A stretch of 64,000 bases of DNA from Paenibacillus_AR sp051594765 (lineage in GTDB: Bacteria > Bacillota > Bacilli > Paenibacillales > NBRC-103111), in the NCBI RefSeq assembly GCF_051594765.1, contig NZ_JBPPGJ010000025.1, positions 4,297-68,296 on the forward strand, read 5' to 3'. The notes below the pieces were generated by a model that was not told the DNA's origin, ran no database searches, and was given only the letters and a program-made list of their open reading frames with translations. The position numbers were made by a program, and so were the translations under genes. Shown here piece by piece: positions 39,026-50,347 of the stretch; the first letter of the stretch is position 1; every line of letters begins with the position of its first letter.

Positions 39026-41530
39026 GTGGAACAATCCATGAGCAAGCCGAACAAGATTCACCGACTTGAACAATCCATCCCTGCCGCCGCCGGCCATACC
39101 GCGCAAGGCTTCAAGACTTTCCTGATGGAAAACCGGCTGGTCCAGGCCTGGATGATCCGGAAGTGGGCGCTGCTGTTGGTCGCGACGGGATTTTTGCTGG
39201 GCCGGGCTACGATCCTGGGGGATCTGATGCCCTTCGCCATCGCCTATTTCGCGGTCATCTACTATGTCCGTTCGGAAATTACAACTTGGGTCGGCACCGC
39301 TCTGGTGGTGGGAAGTCTGCTGTCCGTGCCTTCTCACACGGGATACCTGGTAACGGAGCTTCTCGTCTTCCTCTTAATCCAGAAGGGAATGGAGAAGTTC
39401 GAACGGGCGGACCTGTCGCTGGTTCCCGTCATCGTCTTCGCCTCCTCCTTCCTCGTCCAGCTCTTCTCCTATGTCATGATGACGGAGCTCTCCTGGTATA
39501 CGCTGATGATGACCGGCGTGGAAGCGATTTTGTCCTTCGTCCTGACGCTCATCTTCATTCAAGCGGTACCCGTGCTCACCCAATCCAAGCAGAAGACCAG
39601 CCTGAAGCACGAGGAAATCATCTGTCTCATCATCATGCTGGCTTCCGTCATGACCGGTACGGTCGGTTGGCTGATGAACGGAGTGTCGGTGGAGCATGTT
39701 TTCTCACGGTACCTGATCCTGCTCTTCGCCTTGGTCGGGGGAGCGCCGCTGGGCGCCTCCGTGGGCGTCATCACCGGGCTGATCCTGAGCCTGGCGGATA
39801 TTCAGGCGGTGTACCAGATGAGCCTGCTGGCTTTTGCGGGATTGCTGGCGGGTCTGATGAAGGAAGGGGGCAAATGGACCGTAGCCCTGGGCATGCTGCT
39901 GGGCTCGTCCATCCTGACCGTGTACGTGGGAAGCCAAGATACGATCATCGCCTCCACGTGGGAGACGGGAATCGCCGTGGCGCTGTTCCTCCTGACGCCC
40001 CGCGGTCTGGTGCAGACCTTGGCCAAGTACGTGCCAGGCACCCAGGAGAACATGAAGACCCATTACGAATATGCCAAGCGGGTTCGTGACATTACGGCGG
40101 GCCGGGTGGAGCAGTTCTCCGAGGTGTTCCAGCAGCTCTCCAAGAGCTTCAAGCAGCTGACCGAGCAAGGGCAGGAGCGGAAGCGGGAGGAGGAGGTCAG
40201 CCATTTCATGAACCACGTGGCGAACAAGACCTGCACCTCCTGCTGGAAGAAGAACCATTGCTGGGACAAGCAGTTCTATGACACCTACGCCTTCATGAGC
40301 GACATGATGTCGGCCGTCGAGAAGGACGAGAAGATCACGAAGAAGGACATCACCCCCGAGTGGAAAAAAGCCTGCTCCAAAACGGACCAGGTCCTGGAGG
40401 TGATGAAGCACCAATATACGCTGTACCGCCATGACCTGCAGTGGAAGAAGCAGATTCTCGAGAGCCGCCAGCTGGTCTCCGACCAACTGATCGGCGTGTC
40501 CCAGGTCATGGAGGACCTGGCCAAGGAGATCAAGCGGGAGGGACAGGAGCTGTTCCTGCAGGAGGAGCAGATCCGGCACGCCCTGGAAGGGCTCGGACTG
40601 TCCATCATGGCCATCGACGTCATCAATCTGGAGGAGGGCAACGTCGAGATCGAGATCATGCATCAATATACGAAGGGCTTCGACGAGTGCCGGAAGATCA
40701 TCGCCCCGCTCCTGTCGGACATTCTGGGCGAGAACATCGCCGTGAAGAAGGAAAAGTATTCGGAGAAGGGTGAAGGCTACTGCACGGTATCCTTCGGCTC
40801 GGCGAAGGAATATGAAGTGGAGACGGGCATCGCCGGCGCGGCGAAGGGAGGAGACCTGCTGTCCGGGGACAGCTTCAGCACGGCGGAATTAGGCAACGGC
40901 AAATTCGTGGTGGCCCTGTCGGACGGCATGGGCAACGGGGAGCGCGCGCGGGCGGAGAGCAGCACGGCACTCACCATATTGCAGCAGCTGCTGCAATCCG
41001 GCATGGATGAGAAGCTGGCCATCAAGTCGGTGAATTCGGTGCTCCTGCTCCGTTCGCCGGATGAGATGTACGCCACAGTGGATATGGCTCTCATCGATCT
41101 GTACAGCGCCAACACCACCTTCATGAAGATCGGCTCCACGCCCAGCTTCATCAAGCGGGGCAACGAGGTGCTCCAGATTACGGCCAACAACCTTCCGGTT
41201 GGCATCCTGCAGGAGATCGATGTGGATCTGGTCAGCGTGCAGCTCCTGCCGGGGGATGTTCTGATCATGATGACCGACGGCATCTTCGACTCACCAGGCT
41301 ATGCGGTGAACAAGGAGCTGTGGATGAAGCGGGTCATCGGGGAGATCGACACCGACAGCCCCCAGGAATTCGCGGATTGTCTCCTGGAGCGGATCGTGCG
41401 GCAGCAGCACGGGGAGATCTCCGACGATATGACGGTGATCGTGGCCAAGGTCGAGCGGTACCGCCCCGAATGGTCCACTTTCCGGTGGCCGGGTCTCACC
41501 AAGCTGGACCGCCCCAAGACCGTCAGTTAA
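39026..41530 (+). CDS. spoIIE: Stage II sporulation serine phosphatase SpoIIE
   Basis: SpoIIE sits at the polar septum and dephosphorylates SpoIIAA to free sigma-F in the forespore. The 834-residue protein has an N-terminal block of about ten membrane helices (about 45-325), a central FtsZ-interaction/regulatory region including C-T-S-C-W-K-K-N-H-C, and a C-terminal PP2C phosphatase domain (about 600-815) with A-L-S-D-G-M-G-N-G. The GTG at 39026 has AAGGA at good distance; ATG 39017 and ATG 39038 are alternatives. Confidence 0.95.
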   Translation: MEQSMSKPNKIHRLEQSIPAAAGHTAQGFKTFLMENRLVQAWMIRKWALLLVATGFLLGRATILGDLMPFAIAYFAVIYYVRSEITTWVGTALVVGSLLSVPSHTGYLVTELLVFLLIQKGMEKFERADLSLVPVIVFASSFLVQLFSYVMMTELSWYTLMMTGVEAILSFVLTLIFIQAVPVLTQSKQKTSLKHEEIICLIIMLASVMTGTVGWLMNGVSVEHVFSRYLILLFALVGGAPLGASVGVITGLILSLADIQAVYQMSLLAFAGLLAGLMKEGGKWTVALGMLLGSSILTVYVGSQDTIIASTWETGIAVALFLLTPRGLVQTLAKYVPGTQENMKTHYEYAKRVRDITAGRVEQFSEVFQQLSKSFKQLTEQGQERKREEEVSHFMNHVANKTCTSCWKKNHCWDKQFYDTYAFMSDMMSAVEKDEKITKKDITPEWKKACSKTDQVLEVMKHQYTLYRHDLQWKKQILESRQLVSDQLIGVSQVMEDLAKEIKREGQELFLQEEQIRHALEGLGLSIMAIDVINLEEGNVEIEIMHQYTKGFDECRKIIAPLLSDILGENIAVKKEKYSEKGEGYCTVSFGSAKEYEVETGIAGAAKGGDLLSGDSFSTAELGNGKFVVALSDGMGNGERARAESSTALTILQQLLQSGMDEKLAIKSVNSVLLLRSPDEMYATVDMALIDLYSANTTFMKIGSTPSFIKRGNEVLQITANNLPVGILQEIDVDLVSVQLLPGDVLIMMTDGIFDSPGYAVNKELWMKRVIGEIDTDSPQEFADCLLERIVRQQHGEISDDMTVIVAKVERYRPEWSTFRWPGLTKLDRPKTVS

Positions 41531-41553
41531 GAAGCGCTTCGGCGCTTCTTTTT
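41531..41553 (+). terminator. Terminator after spoIIE
   Basis: GAAGCGC pairs with GCGCTTC around TTCG, followed by TTTTT. Confidence 0.85.
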
Positions 41554-41604
41554 GTTGTAGTAGAGTGGGTGCGGTACGGTTCGAGGGTGTAATTCGCAGG
41601 GGAG

Positions 41605-41634
41605 GTCTATTCTTCCATCCGGGTGGGCATACTA
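41605..41634 (+). promoter_or_regulatory. Candidate sigma-F promoter for yabS-yabT
   Basis: GTCTA (41605-41609) and GGGCATACTA (41625-41634) with a 15-base spacer match GYWTA-N15-GGNRANAHTR with one mismatch in each half. yabT is a sigma-F gene in B. subtilis. Confidence 0.55.
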
Positions 41635-41677
41635 GAGTTAGTAGAATTCCAACACATGAAGACCCGGAGGAATGGAC

Positions 41678-42400
41678 ATGAAGCAGATTATCTTGATTAC
41701 GGACGGCTGCTCCAACGTAGGAATCGATCCCGTTATTGCGGCGGCGGAGGCCCAGGAGGAAGGGATCGTCGTCCATGTGATCGGTGTAATTGATCAGGGA
41801 GAGATCGGGGAGCTGGGAGCCGCGGAGATTGCGGATATCGCCAAGGCGGGAGGGGGCTTGAGCCGGATCGTAACTCCGAGCCAGCTGTCCCAGACCGTAC
41901 AGATGATGACGCGCAAGACCGTGACCAGCACCATCCAGCAGGCGGTCCAAAAAGAGCTCCGCCACATCCTTGGCGGAGGCGGCGAGCTGACGGAGCTTCC
42001 GCCCGAAAAGCGGGGCCATCTGGTGCAGGCCGTCGAGGATCTGGCGGAGAACGTCAGCCTGAAGGTGGCGCTCCTGGTGGACGCCAGCGCCAGCATGAAG
42101 CCCAAGCTGGCAGCCGTCCAGGAAGCGGTTCAGGACCTGATGGTAAGCCTCCGGGCCCGGACGGGCTTAAGCGAGCTGTGCGTGTTCCGGTTCCCCGGCT
42201 TTCACGGAGCCGACACCCACCTGGACCTGGACTGGACCCGGGAGCTTGCAAAAGTGCCCAACTTGTTCTATAAAATTAACATGAGAGGCACCACACCGAC
42301 AGGTCCCGCCCTTCTGCATGTCATCCGTCATCTGGCGGGGCGCCCGCAGGAGGAGCGGGCGGCGGGCAAGGACGGGATGCTGAGTGAATACGTCATCTAA
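41678..42400 (+). CDS. yabS: YabS-like von Willebrand factor A-domain protein
   Basis: A 240-residue protein made of two VWA-like halves: an N-terminal I-I-L-I-T-D-G-C-S-N and a C-terminal half with the MIDAS motif D-A-S-A-S. The role is unknown; in B. subtilis the gene is expressed with yabT in sporulation. The second ATG (41678) has CGGAGG seven bases upstream and is preferred over 41672. Confidence 0.82.
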   Translation: MKQIILITDGCSNVGIDPVIAAAEAQEEGIVVHVIGVIDQGEIGELGAAEIADIAKAGGGLSRIVTPSQLSQTVQMMTRKTVTSTIQQAVQKELRHILGGGGELTELPPEKRGHLVQAVEDLAENVSLKVALLVDASASMKPKLAAVQEAVQDLMVSLRARTGLSELCVFRFPGFHGADTHLDLDWTRELAKVPNLFYKINMRGTTPTGPALLHVIRHLAGRPQEERAAGKDGMLSEYVI

Positions 42401-43298
42401 CCCGCCGCTGTACGTCGGCATGCGGGTCCAAGGCAAGTGGAACGGCGGCGAATACCGGATCGAGAAGGGGCTCGGCGAAGGAGCCAACGGCAAGGTCTAC
42501 CTGGTGAGCCGGGGTGAGGCCTTGGTCGCCATGAAGGTAGGCACCGACGCCATGGATCTTCAGGCGGAGGCTAATGTGCTGAAGGTGCTGTCCAAGATGG
42601 AAGGCTCCTTCCGCCGGTTCCTGCTCGATGTGGATGATTTCCATATGGAGGGGAAGGATTATCCCTTCTACATCATGAAGTATGTCCGGGGCAGACAGCT
42701 CCAGGAATACATGGGTGCGAAGGGCAAGGACTGGTTTCCCGTGGTGGGGCTCCGGCTTCTCGAGAAGCTGGCCGAGCTTCATGCCAAGGGGTATGTGTTC
42801 GGTGACCTGAAGCGCGAGAACGTGCTGGTCTCCGAGTTCGGCCATGTGGAGCTGGTGGACTTCGGCGGGGTGACCCCGATGGGCAAGGCCGTCAAGCAAT
42901 TTACGGAGCTGTATGACCGGGGTTACTGGAATGCGGGTATACGGAGCGCGGACGGCGCTTATGACGTATTCGCCTTCGCCGTCCTGTGCGTCCATGTCTG
43001 CGGTGGACCCAAGACGAGCTTCAATAAGGCGATCCTGCCCCAAGTCCGGAATCTGGACGAGCTCCTGGCGGAGATCCGGTCGGATCCCCAGCTGAAGGAA
43101 TACGCGCCGTTCCTGCTCCGGGCTCTGAAGGGGGAGATCCCCTCGGCCGGACAGGCTCTGGCCGAGTGGCGCGGGCTACTGAAGAACCGGACGGGCCATA
43201 CGCCTGCGGGGATGGGGCAGCTGCCTACCCTGTGGGTGAAGGCGGGCTTCGCGGCATCGGTGATGTTGTTCGCCGCCGTCTTATGGTATTATTGGTAA
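42384..43298 (+). CDS. yabT: Hanks-type serine/threonine kinase YabT
   Basis: YabT is a forespore kinase that phosphorylates RecA and other DNA-linked proteins in B. subtilis. The 304-residue protein has a glycine loop (G-E-G-A-N-G-K-V), lysine in V-A-M-K-V, catalytic loop F-G-D-L-K-R-E-N (H-R of H-R-D replaced by F-G, aspartate kept), D-F-G-G, and a C-terminal membrane helix (about 284-302). GTG 42384 overlaps the yabS 3' end by 17 bases. Confidence 0.9.
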   Translation: MNTSSNPPLYVGMRVQGKWNGGEYRIEKGLGEGANGKVYLVSRGEALVAMKVGTDAMDLQAEANVLKVLSKMEGSFRRFLLDVDDFHMEGKDYPFYIMKYVRGRQLQEYMGAKGKDWFPVVGLRLLEKLAELHAKGYVFGDLKRENVLVSEFGHVELVDFGGVTPMGKAVKQFTELYDRGYWNAGIRSADGAYDVFAFAVLCVHVCGGPKTSFNKAILPQVRNLDELLAEIRSDPQLKEYAPFLLRALKGEIPSAGQALAEWRGLLKNRTGHTPAGMGQLPTLWVKAGFAASVMLFAAVLWYYW

Positions 43299-43357
43299 TG
43301 AGTTTTTGATGAACGGATGGGATGGGATGGTGGATCCCGACTGAAAGGACCGGCACC

Positions 43358-44761
43358 ATGGATGTATTGGGCAAGCTGAACCGTATCTTGGAAGATGAAC
43401 ATTTGCTCCAACCGGGAGACCACATCGTGGTGGCGGTATCGGGAGGCCCCGATTCCACCGCGCTGCTGCAGCTCCTTTTTTTGCTTTCCGGACGCTGGGG
43501 CTGGACGTTGACGGCCGCCCATGCGAACCACGGCTTCCGGCCGGAGGAGTCGGAGCGGGAGGCGGCATGGGTTCGGGCCTTCGCGGAGGAGCGGGGGATT
43601 CCGGTTGTCTATCAGGAGCTGCAGGTGCCTGCCTATCTGAAGCAGCATGGGGGGAATCCCCAGGATGCGGCGCGCCTGCTCCGGTACCGCTTCCTGCTGG
43701 AGACGGCCCGCCGACTGGGAGCCGGGCGGATTGCGCTGGCCCATCATGCGGACGACCAGGCAGAGACGGTGCTCATGCGCCTCCTAAGGGGGACGGGCAT
43801 ATCCGGATTGGGCGGAATTCCCATGCGGAGGATGGAGCAAAATGTGGAACTCGTCCGGCCGCTGCTCCGTATTACGAAGAATGAGCTGCTGGAGGAGCTG
43901 GACCGGCAGGATATCGGGTATTGTACCGATTCCAGCAACACCAAGCTGACGTACACCCGCAACCGCATCCGGCTGGAGGCACTTCCCTACCTGGCCCGGT
44001 TCAACCCCTCCGTGGCGCAGGCGCTTAACCGTTTGGCCGGGTTGGCGTCGTCGGACGACGATTATCTGAACCGGGAAGCGGAACAGGCCTTCCGGCGCAT
44101 GGCGCAGGCTGTGCAGGGGGGATTACGCCTGGACCGGAGGGACTACGCCACCCTCCATGTTGCTTTACAAAGGCGAGTCCTTAAACTAATATTAAACTAT
44201 GTCTCTTCAGGAACAGAGCCCCAAGACTTCGAGGAAGTGGAGCGGATCCGTTCCGGCCTTCTTCAGGAGGGGAAGCCCAACGCCGTGTGGCAGACGGGCG
44301 GACTCCGGGTGGTCCGCGCATACGACGAAGTCCGTGTGGAGCAGGCGGAGCAGATCTCAGCCGGCCTGGCGTATTGCTACACTATGGAGGAAGCGGACGG
44401 GGAGTTATGGATACCGGAAGCCTCCTGCAGATTGGTGTTCCGAACGGTACCGGCTGCGGAGCTCATCTCCGGACCCGATGGGGAGCAGGCCTTCTTCGAC
44501 GAGGACGCGCTGCGCTTTCCGTTAACCGTCCGGAACCGGAGAGACGGAGACCGGATGCGGCCCGATGGTTTAAACGGCTCCAAAAAAGTGAAAGATATCT
44601 TCATTGATCACAAAGTGCCGCAAGCCGTCCGAGAACGGCTTCCGCTCCTTGTGGACCGGGAGGAAAAGGTGCTCTGGATTCCCGGGCTCCGGCGTTCGGG
44701 TACGGCCAAGGTTATCGACGGCACCCGGCGCGTCGTGTGTGTTCATTATCTTCCGGCCTGA
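43358..44761 (+). CDS. tilS: tRNA(Ile)-lysidine synthetase
   Basis: TilS converts C34 of tRNA-Ile(CAU) to lysidine so it reads AUA. The 467-residue protein has the P-loop S-G-G-P-D-S, the H-H-A-D-D-Q-A-E-T motif, and the C-terminal TilS domain. ATG 43358 with AAAGGA upstream is preferred; the frame runs back to 43322. A short gap separates it from hpt. Confidence 0.95.
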   Translation: MDVLGKLNRILEDEHLLQPGDHIVVAVSGGPDSTALLQLLFLLSGRWGWTLTAAHANHGFRPEESEREAAWVRAFAEERGIPVVYQELQVPAYLKQHGGNPQDAARLLRYRFLLETARRLGAGRIALAHHADDQAETVLMRLLRGTGISGLGGIPMRRMEQNVELVRPLLRITKNELLEELDRQDIGYCTDSSNTKLTYTRNRIRLEALPYLARFNPSVAQALNRLAGLASSDDDYLNREAEQAFRRMAQAVQGGLRLDRRDYATLHVALQRRVLKLILNYVSSGTEPQDFEEVERIRSGLLQEGKPNAVWQTGGLRVVRAYDEVRVEQAEQISAGLAYCYTMEEADGELWIPEASCRLVFRTVPAAELISGPDGEQAFFDEDALRFPLTVRNRRDGDRMRPDGLNGSKKVKDIFIDHKVPQAVRERLPLLVDREEKVLWIPGLRRSGTAKVIDGTRRVVCVHYLPA

Positions 44762-44830
44762 AGCAGGTTGTTCGGGACCGGGGGAATGTACCATTTTCAG
44801 CTTTCATAGTATAACGTAGGAGGGTCACCT

Positions 44831-45370
44831 TTGCGCAACGACATTGAAGAAGTACTTTACTCCGAGGAACAGATCCAAGCTAAGGTCCGGGAGCTGGGCG
44901 AACAGCTGAGCCGGGAATATGAGGGGCGCAATCCCCTGGTGATTTGCGTGCTGAAGGGTGCCTTCATCTTCATGGCGGACCTGTTCAAGAACATTACCAT
45001 TCACTGCGAAGTGGACTTTATGGCCGTTTCGAGCTATGGCGCCTCCACCAAGTCCTCCGGCGTGGTCAAGATCATCAAGGATCTGGACGTACCGGTGGAA
45101 GGCCGGGACGTCATCATCGTGGAAGACATCATCGACAGCGGCTTGACGCTGTCCTATCTGATTGACGTGCTGGAACGCCGCAACGCCCACTCCATCTCGG
45201 TGGTGGCGTTGTTCGATAAGCCCGGACGCCGCACGGTGGAGCTGGAGCCCGACTGGAAAGGCTTCACCATTCCCGATGCATTCGTGGTGGGCTATGGCTT
45301 GGATTATGCGGAGAAGTACCGGAATCTGCCCTTCGTTGGCATCCTGAAGAAGGAAATCTATACGACCTGA
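44831..45370 (+). CDS. hpt: Hypoxanthine-guanine phosphoribosyltransferase
   Basis: HprT salvages hypoxanthine and guanine with PRPP. The 179-residue protein shows L-K-G-A-F-I-F-M-A-D-L, the PRPP loop V-E-D-I-I-D-S-G-L-T-L and the K-G-F-T-I-P-D base-binding segment. TTG 44831 follows TAGGAGGG. tilS-hpt-ftsH is the conserved order. Confidence 0.96.
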   Translation: MRNDIEEVLYSEEQIQAKVRELGEQLSREYEGRNPLVICVLKGAFIFMADLFKNITIHCEVDFMAVSSYGASTKSSGVVKIIKDLDVPVEGRDVIIVEDIIDSGLTLSYLIDVLERRNAHSISVVALFDKPGRRTVELEPDWKGFTIPDAFVVGYGLDYAEKYRNLPFVGILKKEIYTT

Positions 45371-45455
45371 AGAACCGGATGATCACACCGATGTTCCGGC
45401 TGCCGCCGGCTAGGGACGCACGCTCTGGATGCGTTTTCCGTCAAATGCGGTTTGG

Positions 45456-45485
45456 TTGTGAAGCCGAGACATGCTGTGGTAAAAT
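45456..45485 (+). promoter_or_regulatory. Promoter for ftsH
   Basis: TTGTGA (45456-45461) and TAAAAT (45480-45485), 18-base spacer, 33 bases before ftsH. Confidence 0.65.
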
Positions 45486-45518
45486 AAAACAAGTGTGCCG
45501 CATGAGAGGAGGTAGGGG

Positions 45519-47474
<1,956 letters not shown>

Positions 47475-47481
47475 ACGGGAG

Positions 47482-47511
47482 ACCGGCAGCCTTTCGGGCT
47501 GCCGGTTTTTT
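47482..47511 (+). terminator. Terminator after ftsH
   Basis: CCGGCAGCC pairs with GGCTGCCGG around a TTTCG loop, followed by six T's. Confidence 0.9.
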
Positions 47512-47603
47512 CTTTTTCCAAGCGATTGGCTCCAGGGACTGTCCCTGGGGGTTGTAGCGTGAAATTCCGATGAAAAACAGGAAAATAGAGGGTCGATTGG
47601 TGG

Positions 47604-47632
47604 TTGACACACGGGGTTAGGTTGTGTACAGT
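47604..47632 (+). promoter_or_regulatory. Promoter for the nadABC operon
   Basis: TTGACA (47604-47609) and TACAGT (47627-47632), 17-base spacer. The leader to nadA (about 105 bases) holds a small palindrome ATTCCA...TGGAAT (47646-47664) that could be an operator, perhaps for NiaR, but this is not established. Confidence 0.65.
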
Positions 47633-47745
47633 AGGTTTAAACTTATTCCAAGATAGCTGGAATCCACCGTTAAGGTCCGGAGTGAAACCGGGGCTGGCTT
47701 GCTCATAATAACGGTACGCATCATATGAAGGGGGAGGAGTCGTCC

Positions 47746-48684
47746 ATGGAAGCCCTGGCTCTGGAACGCAAGGCTGAGCAGAACCGCGAGCTGAAGGAAC
47801 GGATCCTGCAGCTGAAGAAAGAACGGAACGCCATCATACTGGCCCACTATTACCAGCGGGATGAGATACAAGAGATCGCCGATTTCCGGGGGGATTCATT
47901 CCTCTTGGCTCAGAAGGCCGCCACAACGGACGCCGAGGTCATCGTGTTCTGCGGCGTTCATTTTATGGGGGAAAGCGCCAAGATCCTGGCCCCCAACAAG
48001 ACCGTCATCATTCCCGATGAACGGGCGGGTTGTCCGATGGCCGACATGGTCAATGTAGACGGCTTAAGGAAGCTGAAGGCTCAGCACCCTAACGCCAAGG
48101 TCGTTGCATACATCAATACGTCGGCCGAGGTGAAGTCGGAGACGGATATCTGCTGTACATCCGCTAACGCCATCAAGGTCATCGAAGCGGTAGATTCGGA
48201 CGAAGTGATCTGGGTGCCGGATAAGAACCTGGGGGATTACGTCTCGAAGCATACCGGCAAGAAGATGATCATCTGGGAAGGCTACTGCAATACCCATGAC
48301 ATGCTCACCGTCAAGGACGTGGAAGAGATGCGGGCCATGTACCCGAACGCCCAGTTCGTGGTCCATCCCGAATGCCGACCCGAGGTGGTTAAGCTGGGGG
48401 ATTTCGTAGGAAGCACCACTGCCATCATCAAGTACTGCAAGGAATCCGACTGCCAGGAGTTCATCGTCGGCACCGAGGACGGCACCGGCTACCAGCTGCG
48501 GCTGGACAGCCCGGAGAAGAAGTTCCACTTCGCCACCAAGTACCTGGTCTGCCCGAATATGAAGGTCAACAACCTGAAGAAGGTGGCCAAGTGTCTGGAG
48601 ACGTTGTCCCCGCAGATCTACGTTCCGCCCCATATCGCTGATAAGGCAAGATTGTCGTTAGAGCGCATGCTGCTTGTGAAATAA
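47746..48684 (+). CDS. nadA: Quinolinate synthase
   Basis: NadA condenses iminoaspartate with dihydroxyacetone phosphate to quinolinate, using a 4Fe-4S cluster. The 312-residue protein has A-H-Y-Y-Q-R at the N-terminus, C-G-V-H-F-M-G-E, and the cluster cysteines expected in the G-C-P-M-A, V-H-P-E-C-R-P-E and C-P-N-M segments. ATG 47746 follows GGAGGAG. Here nadA is first in the operon; in B. subtilis it is last. Confidence 0.96.
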   Translation: MEALALERKAEQNRELKERILQLKKERNAIILAHYYQRDEIQEIADFRGDSFLLAQKAATTDAEVIVFCGVHFMGESAKILAPNKTVIIPDERAGCPMADMVNVDGLRKLKAQHPNAKVVAYINTSAEVKSETDICCTSANAIKVIEAVDSDEVIWVPDKNLGDYVSKHTGKKMIIWEGYCNTHDMLTVKDVEEMRAMYPNAQFVVHPECRPEVVKLGDFVGSTTAIIKYCKESDCQEFIVGTEDGTGYQLRLDSPEKKFHFATKYLVCPNMKVNNLKKVAKCLETLSPQIYVPPHIADKARLSLERMLLVK

Positions 48685-48696
48685 GCAGCATGCGCT
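48662..48696 (+). repeat. Perfect 14-bp inverted repeat across the nadA stop codon
   Basis: AGCGCATGCTGCTT (48662-48675) and AAGCAGCATGCGCT (48683-48696) with a seven-base loop. No T-run follows, and nadB starts 32 bases later, so it is an intercistronic hairpin rather than a standard terminator. Confidence 0.85.
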
Positions 48697-48727
48697 ACTT
48701 CCTTGTTAAAGACAGGTGAATCGAACC

Positions 48728-50347
48728 ATGATACCCCGTTATTTGGTCGACGAGAATTTAAGAGAGCTGCCTGTAGTGGAGACGGATGTCATCGTCATCG
48801 GGGCCGGCATCGCCGGCTTGTTCGCGGCCATCAAGGCGGCGGAAGAGCGCAAGGTGCTCATGATTACGAAGAAGGCGCTCACCGAGAGCAACACCCGATA
48901 TGCGCAAGGGGGAATCGCGGCGGTCATCTCCGACGAAGATTCCTTTGAATTTCATCGCCAGGATACCCTGATCGCAGGTGCGGGCCTCTGCGATCACGAG
49001 GCCGTGGACGTGCTGGTCCATGAAGGACCCGACGGCGTCCATGACCTGATCCGGTATGGTACCCAGTTCGATCTGGAGAATGGGGAGCTGGCGCTCACCA
49101 AGGAAGGGGCCCACAGCATGCGGCGGATCCTGCATGCGCATGGGGACGCTACCGGTGCCGAGATCGTCCGGGCGTTATCGGAGAAAGCGCTGCAGCATCC
49201 CAATATCGAGGTGTGGGACGATCACTTTGTCATCGACCTGATCACGAACAGCAACGAATGCTGCGGGGCCCTCCTGCAGAAGCCGGGCGGTCAGCGCCTG
49301 GTTGTGCACGCTTCCGCGACCATTCTCTGCTCCGGCGGAGCCGGTCAGCTCTACCGCTATACGACGAACCCGGAGATCGCCACCGGTGACGGCATTGCCA
49401 TCGCCTACCGGGCAGGGGCATCCGTTCGCGACGTGGAGTTCATTCAGTTCCATCCCACCGCGCTGTGCTATCCTGGTGCGCCGCGTTTTCTCATCTCGGA
49501 GGCCGTCCGAGGGGAAGGCGCCGTGCTGCGCAACATCAAGGGAGAGCGCTTCATGGAGCAGTATCACCCGCTCCTGGAGCTGGCGCCGCGGGATGTGGTC
49601 GCGCGGGCCATCGTCAGCGAGATGGAGAAGACCAAGTCCACCTTCGTCTATATCGACATCACCCATGAATCCAGCGAGAAGGTCAAGAGCCGGTTCCCGA
49701 CTATTTACGAGACCTGCCTTCAATTCGGCTTGGACCTGTCCTCCGATTGGATTCCCGTTGCCCCGGCAGCCCACTATATGATGGGCGGGGTGGAAACCGA
49801 TCTCTTTGGGGAGACTACGCTGAAACGGCTGTTCGCCTGCGGCGAGGTATCGTCCACCGGGGTACATGGCGCCAACCGCTTGGCCAGCAATAGCTTGTCG
49901 GAGGCCATCGTCTTCGGACGCCGGATCGTGGACCGGGTTCTGAAGCTGAAGGACCGGGTGGAGCTGCCTGAGACGACCCTTACCGACCGTGATGTACGCA
50001 CCGAGCCGATCCAGCAGGCCATCGTAGAGAAACGGCTGAAGCTGCAGAAGATCATGCTCCGGTATGCCGGTCTGAAGCGCAGCGGCAGCGGGATTGAGAA
50101 GGGCTATGAAGAACTGAAGCGGCAAAATCATATATTCGATGCCTGTCTGACCAAGCGGGAGGAGATGGAGTTCGCCAACATGCTGACCTGCTGTCTCCTG
50201 ATCCTTCGTGCGGCCGGAATCCGGGAGGAGAGCAGAGGCGGACACTACCGCGACGATTTCCCCGAGCGGGACGATCTGCTGTGGCGCAAGCACATTGCAT
50301 TCAACCGGGAAAAAGGCGTATTGGAGGAGCGTATGTCCGATGTATAA
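48728..50347 (+). CDS. nadB: L-aspartate oxidase
   Basis: NadB oxidises aspartate to iminoaspartate for NadA. The 539-residue FAD protein has the dinucleotide motif V-I-G-A-G-I-A-G-L at 21-29, the R-Y-A-Q-G-G-I-A-A-V segment, the H-P-T-A-L and R-G-E-G-A active-site regions, and A-S-N-S-L-S-E-A near the C-terminal FAD site. The start ATG 48728 has AGGTG ten bases upstream; an earlier GTG at 48716 overlaps that site. Confidence 0.95.
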   Translation: MIPRYLVDENLRELPVVETDVIVIGAGIAGLFAAIKAAEERKVLMITKKALTESNTRYAQGGIAAVISDEDSFEFHRQDTLIAGAGLCDHEAVDVLVHEGPDGVHDLIRYGTQFDLENGELALTKEGAHSMRRILHAHGDATGAEIVRALSEKALQHPNIEVWDDHFVIDLITNSNECCGALLQKPGGQRLVVHASATILCSGGAGQLYRYTTNPEIATGDGIAIAYRAGASVRDVEFIQFHPTALCYPGAPRFLISEAVRGEGAVLRNIKGERFMEQYHPLLELAPRDVVARAIVSEMEKTKSTFVYIDITHESSEKVKSRFPTIYETCLQFGLDLSSDWIPVAPAAHYMMGGVETDLFGETTLKRLFACGEVSSTGVHGANRLASNSLSEAIVFGRRIVDRVLKLKDRVELPETTLTDRDVRTEPIQQAIVEKRLKLQKIMLRYAGLKRSGSGIEKGYEELKRQNHIFDACLTKREEMEFANMLTCCLLILRAAGIREESRGGHYRDDFPERDDLLWRKHIAFNREKGVLEERMSDV

